Positions 26,846-35,743 are shown, counted from the first letter of the stretch. The stretch is DNA of 64,000 nucleotides from Sphingobium aromaticiconvertens (GCF_037154075.1 NZ_JBANRJ010000001.1:2165501-2229500); one strand, 5' to 3'. Made by a program: numbers and translations. Notes: generated by a model not told the origin, from the letters alone.

Positions 26846-27178
26846 ATGAGATTTACATTTAGGCTCAAGCTTTTTATCGGCTTTATATTATCAATGTATA
26901 TAGGAGCAAGCTCTGGAGATTTTCAGCAAGCCATGACGCTTCTTTCGGTTTCTAGGCACCTAGGGGTGGAAGGAGCCGGTCCAGCCGGATGGGCAATATT
27001 GTTCAGCTACTTCGTTGTAGGGCCAATATTTATTGCAATTTTATTTTCCATTCTTATGCGCATTATATCGGCACTAGGTCCAATTCTTGGCATTAGATCA
27101 GACCCACGAAGGCGATCTCCGAAGTTCGCCACGCGCGCCCAAAAGAAAATGCAAGACGAGATCGTTGATGCTGAGTGA
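26846..27178 (+). CDS. Small membrane protein of unknown function
   Basis: 110 residues with two hydrophobic segments (LKLFIGFILSMYIGAS, and AILFSYFVVGPIFIAILFSILM) and a basic, cytoplasmic C-terminal tail (RSDPRRRSPKFATRAQKK). AT-rich like the lipoprotein gene 18 bp upstream, with which it probably forms a two-gene operon. No family is recognised. Confidence 0.5.
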   Translation: MRFTFRLKLFIGFILSMYIGASSGDFQQAMTLLSVSRHLGVEGAGPAGWAILFSYFVVGPIFIAILFSILMRIISALGPILGIRSDPRRRSPKFATRAQKKMQDEIVDAE

Positions 27179-27258
27179 ACGCTGTTAGCCTTATCTGCCT
27201 TGTGTAGGCCAATTAGGCATTCTCCGTCAGTGTCTGTTTTGAAGGGTGGCGAGGCCGT

Positions 27259-27468
27259 TTAGTTGGCCATCGTCACCCCGAAGGAGGAGGATCCTCTGGC
27301 GGCGTTTCGGGGGACTAGCGGGAAACGCTCAGGTATCTCGGCCAGCAGGAGACTTCGGGTGCGCAGTTCCTGCAGGGATGTGATGGCACGAACCGGATTA
27401 TCGCGAGCGATATAATCACCGATTGTCTTAAGATCATATTCGGCCTCGGCCGACAGAGAAACGATCAT
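27259..27468 (-). pseudogene. Truncated RelE/ParE-family toxin
   Basis: The first 59 or so residues follow the RelE/ParE toxin fold (LSAEAEYDLKTIGDYIARDN, then ELRTRSLLLAEIPERFPLVP), but the normal C-terminal half with the catalytic strand (a GNYLIFYRV-type motif) is missing. The frame ends after unrelated SSSFGVTMAN, giving 69 instead of about 95 residues. It is probably inactive. Confidence 0.6.
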
Positions 27469-27568
27469 GCGTTACTATCACCCATTGCGTGATAGCTCGC
27501 TTCAAGCTGTCGAACACCTCTTCTGCTGGCCTGGTTCGTCCAGCCTCGGCATCGGCAAGACCGCTCAT
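27434..27568 (-). pseudogene. Remnant antitoxin of the decayed TA pair
   Basis: A 44-codon frame overlapping the toxin remnant by 35 nt. MSGLADAEAGRTRPAEEVFD resembles the C-terminal end of ParD/RHH-type antitoxins (GLADxxAGRxxxxEEV). The N-terminal DNA-binding part is absent. The region supports a decayed TA locus. Confidence 0.4.
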
Positions 27569-27691
27569 TTAATCTTCAGTTGTCGCATGCCTGCACATTA
27601 CCCCACATTTAACACATCATATTAAGCAACAGAATGTGCTAACGCTGTTTGCTTGATCCGATCCAAAAGTTGCTCACAGAAGGGCAGCACA

Positions 27692-28006
27692 ATGACACTC
27701 ACATCAAGCCGACATGCCGTTCAGCGGATGCAGCAGCGCGGAATGCGACCTTGCGACGTCGCATTAGCCACGTTGCTTTTCGACACCGAGGTGGCGGTGG
27801 GGCGCGGGCTATCGGCATTCCGGTTGTCCCGCGCTGCACTACGTGAAGCCCGGGAGGACGGGTTTCCAGCCAAAGCGATCGCTCGCATCCTCCGAACGGT
27901 GCTGGTCGCATCAGATGACGGAACCCTGGTTACATGCGCGCGGCTCCACGGGGCCGGTGCGCGCACCTACACGCGCCGCGACCGCCGCAAATATTGGATG
28001 AACTGA
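27692..28006 (+). CDS. DUF4258-like small protein
   Basis: 104 residues from the ATG at 27692 (GAAGGG upstream); the frame is open from 27653. The opening SSRHAVQRMQQRGMRPCDV recalls DUF4258 (HAxxRMxxRgI...v), a small RelE-like fold sometimes linked to TA systems. Basic throughout, with YTRRDRRKYW at the end. It is separated by 3 bp from the next gene, so the two are probably cotranscribed. Confidence 0.55.
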   Translation: MTLTSSRHAVQRMQQRGMRPCDVALATLLFDTEVAVGRGLSAFRLSRAALREAREDGFPAKAIARILRTVLVASDDGTLVTCARLHGAGARTYTRRDRRKYWMN

Positions 28007-28009
28007 GCC

Positions 28010-29389
28010 ATGAGCAAAGACAATATCATCGCGTTCCCTGCGCAAGGCACAGAGGATACAAACCGGCGACATTCGCTTGCGCGTCTTCAGGAGCAACGCC
28101 TGCGCAAGCTGTTCACCGATCGAGGCAAAGGCCAGGTCGAGGTCTTCGCGCGTCTGTCGTGCAGGGTTGAACGTCTGACGCGGGACCTGAAAGACCGTTT
28201 CGGTGATCGCTCGGGGAAGCTGACGCGCGTTTTCGGGGAGCAATATGTGCGTGTCGCCGGGCGCTTCACTGCGACCGGCGGAAAGCCGCCTGCGCAACTC
28301 TACCGCACGCCACAGGCATGGCTTCGCATCATCGACGGATTTGCAGCTGAGCAATCAGGATCGCGCGATGCATTCGTGACGGAGGTGCTGGAGGACGCAC
28401 TTTATGGCAGCCAAGAGACAAGTCGTGTATCGGACATGGTCTGGCTCAACGAACTTCACGCGCTAATCGACGCAATGACCGACCGACTGTCGCGCGAAGT
28501 CGATCTGCGATCGATAGCCGACTATGTCGCCGGTTCGGGATTATATCTCGAGAACGAGGCAATTGTGGTCGGCGAATGGCCGGCGGACTTGATGGGGCAG
28601 AGCGAAAACGAGGTGCTGCACGCAGATGTGCTAGGTCTTGTGCCTCACGTCCTCGGCCTGAATTACACTCCTGTGGTCGACGTGGATCTGCCGGTGTCGG
28701 ATGAGACAAGAGAGCTCGTTTCCGACACCAGCGATATTCTCCCGGATGCCGTCGATCGCGCGGCAAGCATTGCCTTGAAGGCGGGGACGCGGATCGGTGC
28801 CGCGTTGGCGGTTCACGCGGAAACGAAGCAGCCGACATTTGCGCTGATCGAATGCCAGGTGGCGCATCTCAGTCTGAAAGACGAGACAGGTCGCATCTTC
28901 GTGACTCGGGAAACGAGCGTCGATCTCGAGCCATTTCTGACCACCAAGCACGAATGGTCATTCGGAACACCCGACAGTTCGGAGGTGGGATCATTGCCAA
29001 GCAATTGGCTGCCGAATAGCGTGCGGTTTCAGTTTCCCGGCAGCACCGGCTTCGAGCGGCTGGCGCGGTCTCTCGTCGTTAAGCCGTGGATATGGACCGA
29101 TTTCGAGGAGATCTATGTCTGGCGCGGGGATTCGGACGAGGCGGATGACTATCCGGTAACCTCGCCGATCCACACCGTGGCTGCGGCGATCGAGAGCAAT
29201 CTGCTTTATGCCGATATCCCCGAGTTGGGTGGCGGTGCGGAAGCGCGCCTCGACTGGCGCTTGCTTACGGAGATGCGGCGCGTTGAAGCGATTGTGACGC
29301 GATTCCGGCTGTCACATGAAACACGTCGGCGCAGCCGCCGCGATGCGTTGATGACCGAATGGGGAGCCGAAGGTGAGTCCGATACTTGA
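28010..29389 (+). CDS. Hypothetical protein, 459 aa
   Basis: A soluble protein with a basic N-terminal third (QEQRLRKLFTDRGKG, RLTRDLKDRFGDRSGKL) and an acidic C-terminal two-thirds. There is no transmembrane helix or signal peptide. The segment FERLARSLVVKPWIWTDFEE and the basic end SHETRRRSRRDAL are distinctive, but I recognise no domain. Codon use is strongly GC3-biased, so the gene is real. It follows the DUF4258-like gene by 3 bp and precedes a UDG-superfamily gene by 76 bp, which hints at a DNA- or nucleic-acid-related role. Confidence 0.6.
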   Translation: MSKDNIIAFPAQGTEDTNRRHSLARLQEQRLRKLFTDRGKGQVEVFARLSCRVERLTRDLKDRFGDRSGKLTRVFGEQYVRVAGRFTATGGKPPAQLYRTPQAWLRIIDGFAAEQSGSRDAFVTEVLEDALYGSQETSRVSDMVWLNELHALIDAMTDRLSREVDLRSIADYVAGSGLYLENEAIVVGEWPADLMGQSENEVLHADVLGLVPHVLGLNYTPVVDVDLPVSDETRELVSDTSDILPDAVDRAASIALKAGTRIGAALAVHAETKQPTFALIECQVAHLSLKDETGRIFVTRETSVDLEPFLTTKHEWSFGTPDSSEVGSLPSNWLPNSVRFQFPGSTGFERLARSLVVKPWIWTDFEEIYVWRGDSDEADDYPVTSPIHTVAAAIESNLLYADIPELGGGAEARLDWRLLTEMRRVEAIVTRFRLSHETRRRSRRDALMTEWGAEGESDT

Positions 29390-29465
29390 GACAGATTCCC
29401 GCCAGTAGCTTCGCCCTGGCAATATAAGACGCGATAATGTTCAAGAATTTCGAAAAGGAGACAAA

Positions 29466-30158
29466 ATGACCAAGAGTCACTTAGCATCCGGGATCGCTTC
29501 TGCGTTGGATGGATTGCCTTCCGGGATGCGCACCCGTTCGGGATCGGTCTTCTACACCGGTTTCGCGGCCTTCGATGCACCGTCGGATTTGTATGTGCTC
29601 GGTCTTAATCCGGGTGGCAATCCGAACACCCAATGCGACGAGACAGTCGCCCAACATCTATCCGACTGGCAAACCCTGCCCGACCGATGGTCTGCTTATT
29701 CGGATGAATCCTGGGACGGCAAGGCTCCGGGTACGTGTGGTATGCAACCACAGATGCTCCACCTCTTTTCGCGACTGAAGCGCGATCCTCAGGCGGTGCC
29801 CGCCAGCAATGTCTGCTTCGTCCGCTCGAACAACGAAGCCTCACTCGCTGCGGAAAAAGACCGGCTGATCGAACAATGTTGGCCAGTCCATGCTGCGGTG
29901 ATTTCAGCGTTGGACGTTTCGACAATCCTCTGCCTGGGCGGCACGGCCGGTCGCTGGGTTCGCGAACATACTGGGGCGACCCGACTCTTGGATAGATTCC
30001 GGGAAACAAACGCGAGGGGTTGGACCAGCGAGGCGCATGTCGCGAAAGACGGACGGGCGGTCGTCACGGTGACGCATCCTAGTCGGGCGAACTGGAAAAA
30101 TCCTGATGCGGATCCGACGCCGTTGCTGGCGCGGATTTTAGCGCGAGACAATGACTGA
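29466..30158 (+). CDS. Uracil-DNA glycosylase-superfamily protein
   Basis: A 230-residue protein with the two signature regions of the UDG fold. Motif A is DLYVLGLNPGGNPNTQ (the GxxPG-type water-activating and phosphate loop). Motif B is VVTVTHPSRANW near the C-terminus (the HPS loop that intercalates DNA). The strand ILCLGGTAGRWVREH lies between them. The Asn in LNPGG suggests a family 4/5- or MUG-like variant. Expected role is base excision or cargo-encoded DNA recognition. Strong ribosome-binding site AAAAGGAG seven bases before the ATG. Confidence 0.72.
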   Translation: MTKSHLASGIASALDGLPSGMRTRSGSVFYTGFAAFDAPSDLYVLGLNPGGNPNTQCDETVAQHLSDWQTLPDRWSAYSDESWDGKAPGTCGMQPQMLHLFSRLKRDPQAVPASNVCFVRSNNEASLAAEKDRLIEQCWPVHAAVISALDVSTILCLGGTAGRWVREHTGATRLLDRFRETNARGWTSEAHVAKDGRAVVTVTHPSRANWKNPDADPTPLLARILARDND

Positions 30159-30461
30159 TTGTCGTGTTGCATTAAGCCTGAGCTCTGCGCAGGCTTCATG
30201 CATGGTCGCTGAACCCCCGCTGATAACGGCGATAGTGAAGGTGGTGTTGCGGGGTTTTGTTGAAGCCGACATCGCTTCGGCGGGAACGCATCCCAACCTG
30301 GCATTGTTAGCTATCAGCGCGCGGAAATTATCAAACCGTAGCGTTCGGGCACAGCAAGAGCGAAAACGCGCTTAAGCTGACGCTTTTGCCTGGTCCTTCC
30401 GGCCTAATAGCGCATACGACCACTTTTCTTTATAATGGGCATACTGCTGATGCTTGGGGGA
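30159..30461. other. Intergenic region between convergent genes
   Basis: 303 bp. A weak hairpin (AAGCCTG ... CAGGCTT, 30174-30196) follows the UDG-like gene but lacks a T-run. No credible gene is seen. Confidence 0.3.
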
Positions 30462-31088
30462 CTAGTCGAAGCAGCGGGAGTGTGCACCCTCACTGGCGAG
30501 ATGCTGTCGCTGCAGATACCGAACAAGGCGAACGAAGGAGCGCTGGATGATCGTCTCGGTGTCGTTGACGATCTGGAAGGGCCTGGCCGAGCTCCGGCAG
30601 AGAATCGTCAAATCGGCCTTCATTACCGCGTCGAATGTCGGTCCGGCGTCCTTTGATTCCAGCCATTTCGCCAACTCGACTGCCGCCGTGGATAACGACA
30701 GCCCTTGTTGCTTATAGAAGTTCCCGAGCACCCGGTTTCGGATTGTTATTGAGCCCAGTAATTTTGTATGGTTGTGCAATCCGATGGCGTCCGTGTCCCC
30801 AGGTGAGTCCTCTTCCCACATTTCCCAGAAGAATCGGACGGTTTCAAAGACCTTCCGGACATATTTCGCCCGCCCTGCTGTTTCCGGCATTTCATAGGGG
30901 GAAGTCAGCCGACGGAGCCCGTCATGTTGGGGCGTGACCACCTCATCCGCCTCTATACCGGCCAACAAGCTTTCCGCTTGATCAGATCCAATGTGCAACC
31001 GGCTCTGAAAAATGGAAGCCGATGGCCTTTGTTCGTCGATAACGATGGCTTTGGCCTGAGCGATCAGGTCTTGCGAGATGTTGCTACT
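30462..31088 (-). pseudogene. FtsK-gamma-like winged-helix protein lacking a proper start
   Basis: A 208-codon open frame. Its first 55 residues read DLIAQAKAIVIDEQRPSAS, FQSRLHIGSDQAESLLAGI and EADEVVTPQ, a close match to the FtsK gamma winged-helix domain (QAxxxV...RxSASxxQRxxxIGYNRAAxLxxxMEAxGVV). The other 150 residues are helical and unrecognised (VRFFWEMWEED, VELAKWLESKDAG). No ATG, GTG or TTG occurs before the domain; the TTG at 30998 falls inside it. An ATG at 31161, 4 nt after the ATP-grasp stop, opens a 25-codon frame ending just where this one begins, so a frameshift near 31088 is likely. Alternatively the 5' end was deleted. Confidence 0.6.
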
Positions 31089-31165
31089 CTACCCCTTGAA
31101 GAGGCGGGTATGCAGCTAGGGAGCGCAAATACACGACCACACAAATCCAGACACGCGACATGATG

Positions 31166-32167
31166 TTAGGCAACGACTTCTTCGACGGTATTGTTAAACG
31201 TAATTTGCGTATCGATCGGGATGTGATGAATTTGATCAGCGGTGATGCGGCCAGCTATCAGGAGGGCCCAATCGGCAAGGATCCGGCTCCCGACCTTCTC
31301 GGAATAGACAGACCCGCCGGCCGGGCGAGCATTGATTTCGAGGAGCTTCCAGCTGCCATCATTGTGGCGGCGGAACTGGACGTTGATCACTCCGTTCAAA
31401 GCAAATTGGTCAACAAGCTCAGCGACATATTTGCCAAGGGAATGGTCGCTCTGGATGCGCTGAATGTTGCCGTTAATCTTCGTGCGTGCAGCATATTTGA
31501 GCATCACGCCCTTATGGCAAAGCACGTCGAAAGAGATTTCAGGACCGGGTAGATATTCCATCAAGACGAGTTCCTTGATGGGGGATTCCTTCTCCTGTTC
31601 GCGCAGAGCAGCGATATAGAGGTCGTTGCGGATCATCCGGGCATCTGGGTTGTCGAGATGACTGGTAGGCTTGCCCTGTGTGAGTTTCCAGAATCCAAGC
31701 CCGTTGACCCCATTGCGGGGCTTCACGCAGGGTGTAGCGCCAGGCTGGTTGGTCTCCGGAAATGTTGCGATCGCCCTTGAAAGAGCATCGCTGGAGGCGA
31801 TTGCGCGTGTTGGGAGATGGTATGGGGAATGCTTCGTCGCTTGAGCGAAGCCATATTTGTCCTCGAGCAGCTCTAGGACCGGTATGATGCCGGGGAGCAC
31901 GACCTGACAGGGAAGAGTGGCTTGCGCGATGAGGCTGCGGTGGCGGGTAGGCACGAATATGTCGATTTTATTGGCGACAATAGTTTCGTGAACCCAGGCG
32001 ATATATTCCTCGCCTTCGACCTTTGGTTCGACCCACGTTTCAATCGGGCCAGGCCGCTGGGGCATGCCTTCGCCGACGCTGGCAAAGATTTCCAGGGAGG
32101 GTTCTGCCGTCATGATGGCGTTAGCGATAGCTGCGAGGGAATAACCGCGATTGAACCAGATACGCAT
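31166..32167 (-). CDS. ATP-grasp enzyme of the Ter cluster
   Basis: A 333-residue ATP-grasp ligase. A preATP-grasp domain (MRIWFNRGYSLAAIANAI) is followed by the nucleotide-binding core: PCVKPRNGVNGLGFWKL (Lys and Gly-rich loop), LVLMEYLPGPEISFDVLC, and the metal-binding LLEINARPAGGSVYS. Ter-linked ATP-grasp enzymes were proposed to condense an amino-acid- or nucleoside-like substrate in the same pathway as the PRTase, HAD and CitE-like enzymes encoded at 17.8-21.7 kb. It lies 34 bp after the broken TerD-VWA gene on the same strand. Confidence 0.88.
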   Translation of the reverse strand: MRIWFNRGYSLAAIANAIMTAEPSLEIFASVGEGMPQRPGPIETWVEPKVEGEEYIAWVHETIVANKIDIFVPTRHRSLIAQATLPCQVVLPGIIPVLELLEDKYGFAQATKHSPYHLPTRAIASSDALSRAIATFPETNQPGATPCVKPRNGVNGLGFWKLTQGKPTSHLDNPDARMIRNDLYIAALREQEKESPIKELVLMEYLPGPEISFDVLCHKGVMLKYAARTKINGNIQRIQSDHSLGKYVAELVDQFALNGVINVQFRRHNDGSWKLLEINARPAGGSVYSEKVGSRILADWALLIAGRITADQIHHIPIDTQITFNNTVEEVVA

Positions 32168-32201
32168 TATGGACTTTCAGTTTTCGGGAGGTAGGTCGCC
32201 G

Positions 32202-32669
32202 TTATGGCAGGATGTTTGCCGTGCGAGCGGCTTTGAGCCAGAGTGGGAACTCCGACAGGATACGATCATAGAGGTCATCGTCCGAAATTTCTGATAGGTC
32301 GTCGACGCTGAAGAACCCGGCATTGTCGACGACACGACCGGTGATCGCGTCGAGCTCGCGCAGCACACCATAATTGGCTTTTCCGACGCCGATGAATTGC
32401 CAGAAAATTGGCTTCCCTGATGTATCCCGAAGAATTTTCTGGATGACCTTGGAGGTTGAGCCGTCAATCCCGCCGTCGGTGAGGAATATGATGAACAGCG
32501 GGGTGCTTCGTTTCTGAGGCTGCTGTTCCAGAATCGCATTCATGATGACCGGCTCATTGTTGCCGTAGCCGATCGATTCCCCACCCGTTTTGGCGTCCCC
32601 GCCGAAGAATCCTTTCTTGCCGGTTGGCACCGCGCCGATTTTTGCACCCGGCGAAGGGAGGGTCCGTGT
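32202..32669 (-). pseudogene. 3' part of the TerD-VWA gene split by IS3
   Basis: C-terminal half of a VWA domain (RTLPSPGAKIG, GESIGYGNNEPVIM, FIIFLTDGGIDGST, WQFIGVGKANYG, ending FPLWLKAARTANIL). The 5' part lies at 34193-34993. Joining both sides after removing the IS keeps the frame, but a short stretch of VWA sequence (my estimate is 10-15 codons) seems missing at the junction, and no target duplication is seen. The frame from an internal start at 32630 is not a real gene. Confidence 0.82.
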
Positions 32670-32743
32670 TGTCCGTCGTCAGAACATTTGGCACACGTCG
32701 CGTCGTAAATTAGCGGAGTGCGGGCCTCGTCTTGGGGTTGATG

Positions 32744-33724
32744 TTAAGCGGCGAGCCTGCGGTGTTGCAAGCGCCGATATTCGATGGTCTTTCGCTTGAT
32801 CCTTTCGCGCTGTTTGATGATGGCGGGAGCCCTGCCGAGGTAGGCGTCGGCGGGCGTCACGTTGTTCAGGCTCTCGTGGTAACGCTGGTTGTTGTAATGC
32901 TCGACGAAGGCCTCGATCTGGGCCTCAAGGTCGCCGGGCAGGAAGTAGTTTTCCAGCAGGATGCGGTTTTTCAGGGTTTGGTGCCAGCGCTCGATCTTGC
33001 CTTGGGTCTGGGGGTGCATCGGAGCGCCGCGTACATGGCTCATCTTCTGGGCATCGATGTATTCCGCCAGTTCGCCCGCGATGTAGCTGGGGCCGTTATC
33101 GCTGAGCAGCCTGGGCTTGTGCAGCACGGTGGCGCTGTCGCAGCCGGAAGCCTTAAGGGCCAGGTCCAGCGTGTCGGTGACATCCTCGGCGCGCATGTTG
33201 GTGCACAGTTTCCAGGCGATAATGTAGCGCGAGAAGTCGTCGAGCACGGTCGACAGGTACATCCAGCCCCACCCGATGATCTTGAAGTAGGTAAAATCGG
33301 TCTGCCACATCTCGTTCGGACGCGTGGTCTGGGTATGGAAGCGATCGGCGGCCTTGATCACCACATAGGCCGGACTGGTAATCAGATCGTGGGCCTTCAA
33401 CAGGCGGTAAACGGTGGCCTCCGACACGAAGTAGCGCTTCTCGTCGGTGAAGCGCACCGCCAGTTCGCGCGGTGACAGCTCGCTGTAATCCAGCGCCATC
33501 TCGACGATCTGGCCCTGGATATCGTCGCCGATGCGGTTCCACACCCGACTCGGCGCCGATGGCCGATCTTCCAGCGCCTCCGGCCCGCCTTCGACGAAGC
33601 GATCGTACCAGCGGTAGAACGTCCGGCGGGGGATGCCGAGTTTGTCCAGCGTGTGCTTGGCGGGCAGGTGCGACTGCTCGACGATCCGGATGATCTCGAG
33701 CTTTTCGGATGCGGGATACCTCAT
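32744..33724 (-). CDS. IS3-family transposase OrfB
   Basis: A 326-residue DDE integrase-like transposase. The N-terminal HTH_21-type region is followed by the catalytic core EMWQTDFTYFKIIGWGWMY (first Asp), RLLSDNGPSYIAGEL (second Asp) and HPQTQGKIERWHQTLKNRI (Glu), then YHESLNNVTPADAYLG. It starts in the -1 frame relative to orfA with a 4-nt overlap, so an OrfAB fusion by programmed frameshift, or coupling, is expected. Confidence 0.95.
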   Translation of the reverse strand: MRYPASEKLEIIRIVEQSHLPAKHTLDKLGIPRRTFYRWYDRFVEGGPEALEDRPSAPSRVWNRIGDDIQGQIVEMALDYSELSPRELAVRFTDEKRYFVSEATVYRLLKAHDLITSPAYVVIKAADRFHTQTTRPNEMWQTDFTYFKIIGWGWMYLSTVLDDFSRYIIAWKLCTNMRAEDVTDTLDLALKASGCDSATVLHKPRLLSDNGPSYIAGELAEYIDAQKMSHVRGAPMHPQTQGKIERWHQTLKNRILLENYFLPGDLEAQIEAFVEHYNNQRYHESLNNVTPADAYLGRAPAIIKQRERIKRKTIEYRRLQHRRLAA

Positions 33725-34107
33725 TCGTCGTCGCCCCCATCCGCGATCATGCTTTTTTTAAGCAGGCGGTTTTCCAGCGTCAGGTCGGCCACGCATTCCT
33801 TCAGGGCACGGGCCTCGCGGCGCAGATCCTGCACCTCGCCAGTGGTCGCAGCACGGGCGGTGTCACCGGCCAGGCGCCGCTTGCCCGCTTCCATGAACTC
33901 CTTCGACCAGGTGTAATACAGGCTTTGGGCAATGCCTTCCTTGCGGCACAACTCGGCGATGCTGTCCTCGCCGCGCAGACCGTCCAGCACAATACGGATC
34001 TTGTCTTCGGCTGAGAAATGGCGCCGGGTCTGCCGCCGGATATCCTTCACAACACGCTCAGCAGGGGCCTTTGTCGGCGAATTTTTCAAGGAGGGTTTGG
34101 GCTTCAT
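33721..34107 (-). CDS. IS3-family OrfA (helix-turn-helix protein)
   Basis: A 128-residue transposase accessory protein. A helix-turn-helix (RRHFSAEDKIRIVLDGLRGE then IAELCRKEGIAQSLYYTWSKEF) is followed by a leucine-zipper-like coiled coil (LRREARALKECVADLTLENRLLKKS). A run of seven A residues near its 3' end (RNA sense CTTAAAAAAAGC) lies about 30 nt before the stop and may be the slippage site for OrfAB, although its phase does not fit the simplest A_AAA_AAG heptamer. Confidence 0.92.
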   Translation of the reverse strand: MKPKPSLKNSPTKAPAERVVKDIRRQTRRHFSAEDKIRIVLDGLRGEDSIAELCRKEGIAQSLYYTWSKEFMEAGKRRLAGDTARAATTGEVQDLRREARALKECVADLTLENRLLKKSMIADGGDDE

Positions 34108-34192
34108 CTTCGTTCCTTCGTCACTACGACGAAGCCCAAACCCTCCTTAATTTACAACCTCAAATCTGTGCCATTGGTGCTGACGGCGGACA

Positions 34193-34993
34193 GGTTGCTG
34201 TGAGATCCTCGACCTGCTTGCATCGGGATGCATAGAACCAGGTCGCCATGCTGCCGTCATCGTCGAGGCGCAGAGCGACAGGAGCAATCCGTTCCACCGT
34301 TTCTTGGACGACGCCCTTTGAGTAGAGGCTCGCCATCGAGCCGCTGGCGTCGATGACGAAGGTGATCTCGGCCTTCTCATGCTCGATGCCCAGCTTCTTG
34401 AGCGAAATGCCGACCTTTTGTTTGCGCAGATCAACTTTGGAAAGCGAAACGGGGGAAGGGGAAGGGGCGGCCGCAGCTGGAGCCGCGGGAGTGGGTTCAT
34501 CAGCAACATCGCCACCAAAGTGCTTCACCAAGGCAGCTAAGCCGCCGTTGAAGCCCTGCACGATCGAACCCAGGCGCCAGTCTCCACCATGGCGATAGAG
34601 CTCGAGCAGCATGATGGCCTTCTCGTCGCCAAGCGATGCCTTGGCATCGATCGTCACGCTACCGATCTCGGCTTTCAATACCCCTGCCTGGCGCAGCGGG
34701 ATGGTATCATGGGTTGCTGTAATGGTTACCCGGTGGATATCGGCCGGGAGGCGATCGAGGTCGACACTGATTGTTGTCGTCTCACCGCTCTTGGCAAAGG
34801 CTAAAGCGCCCTCGGGGCTGCGCTCATTACTGAAGAGAACCACATAGCGATCGTCCTCGATCCTACGATCCGAGTTCAGCCCGAAAGCGGCAATGTCGAT
34901 ATCTGCTGGGGCATGAGAGGCCGTGATACGAATCTGACGGCTGGACGAAATGTCGGCGATTTGGCGCTTTTCGCCAGGCTGCATCAGGCTCAT
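34193..34993 (-). pseudogene. 5' part of the TerD-VWA (TerF-like) gene split by IS3
   Basis: 267 codons. Residues 1-160 form a TerD domain (DIDIAAFGLNSD, DDRYVVLFSNERSPEG, LLELYRHGGDWRLGSIVQGF). A Pro/Ala-rich linker follows, then the SLSKVDLRKQKVGISLKK repeat typical of TerD-type N-termini. A VWA domain begins with the metal-site motif VIDASGSMASLYSKG (about 213-227) and WFYASRCKQVEDLTA, where the IS interrupts. The intact protein would resemble TerF. With its metal site separated from the rest of the domain it should be non-functional. Confidence 0.85.
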
Positions 34994-35027
34994 ATTTGCC
35001 CCTTGTCATATTTGGGTGAAAACAAAG

Positions 35028-35058
35028 ACACGCCGGGCGATTATGACGCCCGGCGTGT
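35028..35058 (-). terminator. Strong intercistronic hairpin after terD
   Basis: Perfect 12-bp stem ACACGCCGGGCG / CGCCCGGCGTGT with a 7-nt loop, followed on the minus strand by CTTTGTTTT. It lies between terD and the broken TerD-VWA gene and probably acts as a partial terminator or attenuator. Confidence 0.7.
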
Positions 35059-35100
35059 TCAACAAAAGGTGCGGCACTTGATGCTGGCCGCTAATCTGGT

Positions 35101-35682
35101 TTAGCCCAGATTGACGCCCATGCCGCCGGCGAGGCCTGCCAGGCCGCTTTCCCAGCCTTCGCCGATCGCCTTGACCTTGATCTCGCCCTGAGCGCTGCGA
35201 TAGAGCTCGACGAAGATCATGGCGGCGTTGGTGCTGCTGTCTTCGGACAGGTCATAGCGGGCCAGTTCCTTGCCATCGGCGTCATTGACGACGCGTGCAT
35301 AGGCGTTTGAGACCGAGCCGAAGTTCTGACGCTTCTCGGCGCCATCATGGATGGTGACGGCGATCACGACCTTCTTCACGTCGGCCGCCAGCTTGGCGAA
35401 ATCGATCTGGATCGTTTCATCGTCGCCGACACCGTCACCCGTGCGATTGTCGCCGCCATAGGTCACTGAACCGTCGGGCGAGACCTTGTTGTTGTAGAAG
35501 ACGAAGTGCGCGTCGCTCTTGACCTTATCATCCTCGCCGAGAACGAAGGCGGAGGCGTCGAGGTCGAAGGAGTCGCCGTCGGTCTTGCGCACATCCCAGC
35601 CCAGACCAACGGTCACGGACGTGAGGCCAGGGGCTTCCTTGGAGAGCGAGACGTTGCCGCCTTTGACGAGTGAAACAGCCAT
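35101..35682 (-). CDS. terD: TerD-family tellurium/stress protein
   Basis: A 193-residue canonical TerD domain: [52 protein letters not shown], the calcium-binding loop [26 protein letters not shown] and [21 protein letters not shown]. TerD proteins bind Ca2+ through these acidic loops and are thought to assemble at the membrane with TerC. It follows terE by about 60 bp with a hairpin in the gap. Full length, and all acidic ligands are present. Confidence 0.95.
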   Translation of the reverse strand: MAVSLVKGGNVSLSKEAPGLTSVTVGLGWDVRKTDGDSFDLDASAFVLGEDDKVKSDAHFVFYNNKVSPDGSVTYGGDNRTGDGVGDDETIQIDFAKLAADVKKVVIAVTIHDGAEKRQNFGSVSNAYARVVNDADGKELARYDLSEDSSTNAAMIFVELYRSAQGEIKVKAIGEGWESGLAGLAGGMGVNLG

Positions 35683-35711
35683 TTTGGATCCTTATAAGAA
35701 AGCGAAGAGGG

Positions 35712-35737
35712 GAAGGGCCGGATTGCTCCGGCCCTTC
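35712..35737 (-). terminator. Intercistronic hairpin between the terE-like gene and terD
   Basis: Perfect 10-bp stem GAAGGGCCGG / CCGGCCCTTC with a 6-nt loop, followed on the minus strand by a pyrimidine-rich stretch without a clean T-run. Possibly an attenuator or mRNA-stability element. Confidence 0.55.
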
Positions 35738-35743
35738 GAGGCA

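Larger units (their letters stand above)
32670..34192 (-). mobile_element. IS3-family insertion sequence
   Basis: A 1,523-bp element with imperfect inverted repeats starting TGTCCG(T/C)CGTCAG and sharing TGGCACA and TAAATTA further in. It encodes orfA and orfB in overlapping frames (ATGA). Outside bases are TGT on one side and GGT on the other, so no clean 3-4 bp duplication is visible. It disrupts the VWA domain of a TerF-like gene. Confidence 0.9.

Noticed and set aside
33732..33765. Classical A_AAA_AAG -1 slippery heptamer in the IS3 orfA
   Set aside because: A seven-A run exists, but its phase in orfA does not place the codons as the simple heptamer requires; reported only as a possible slippage site.
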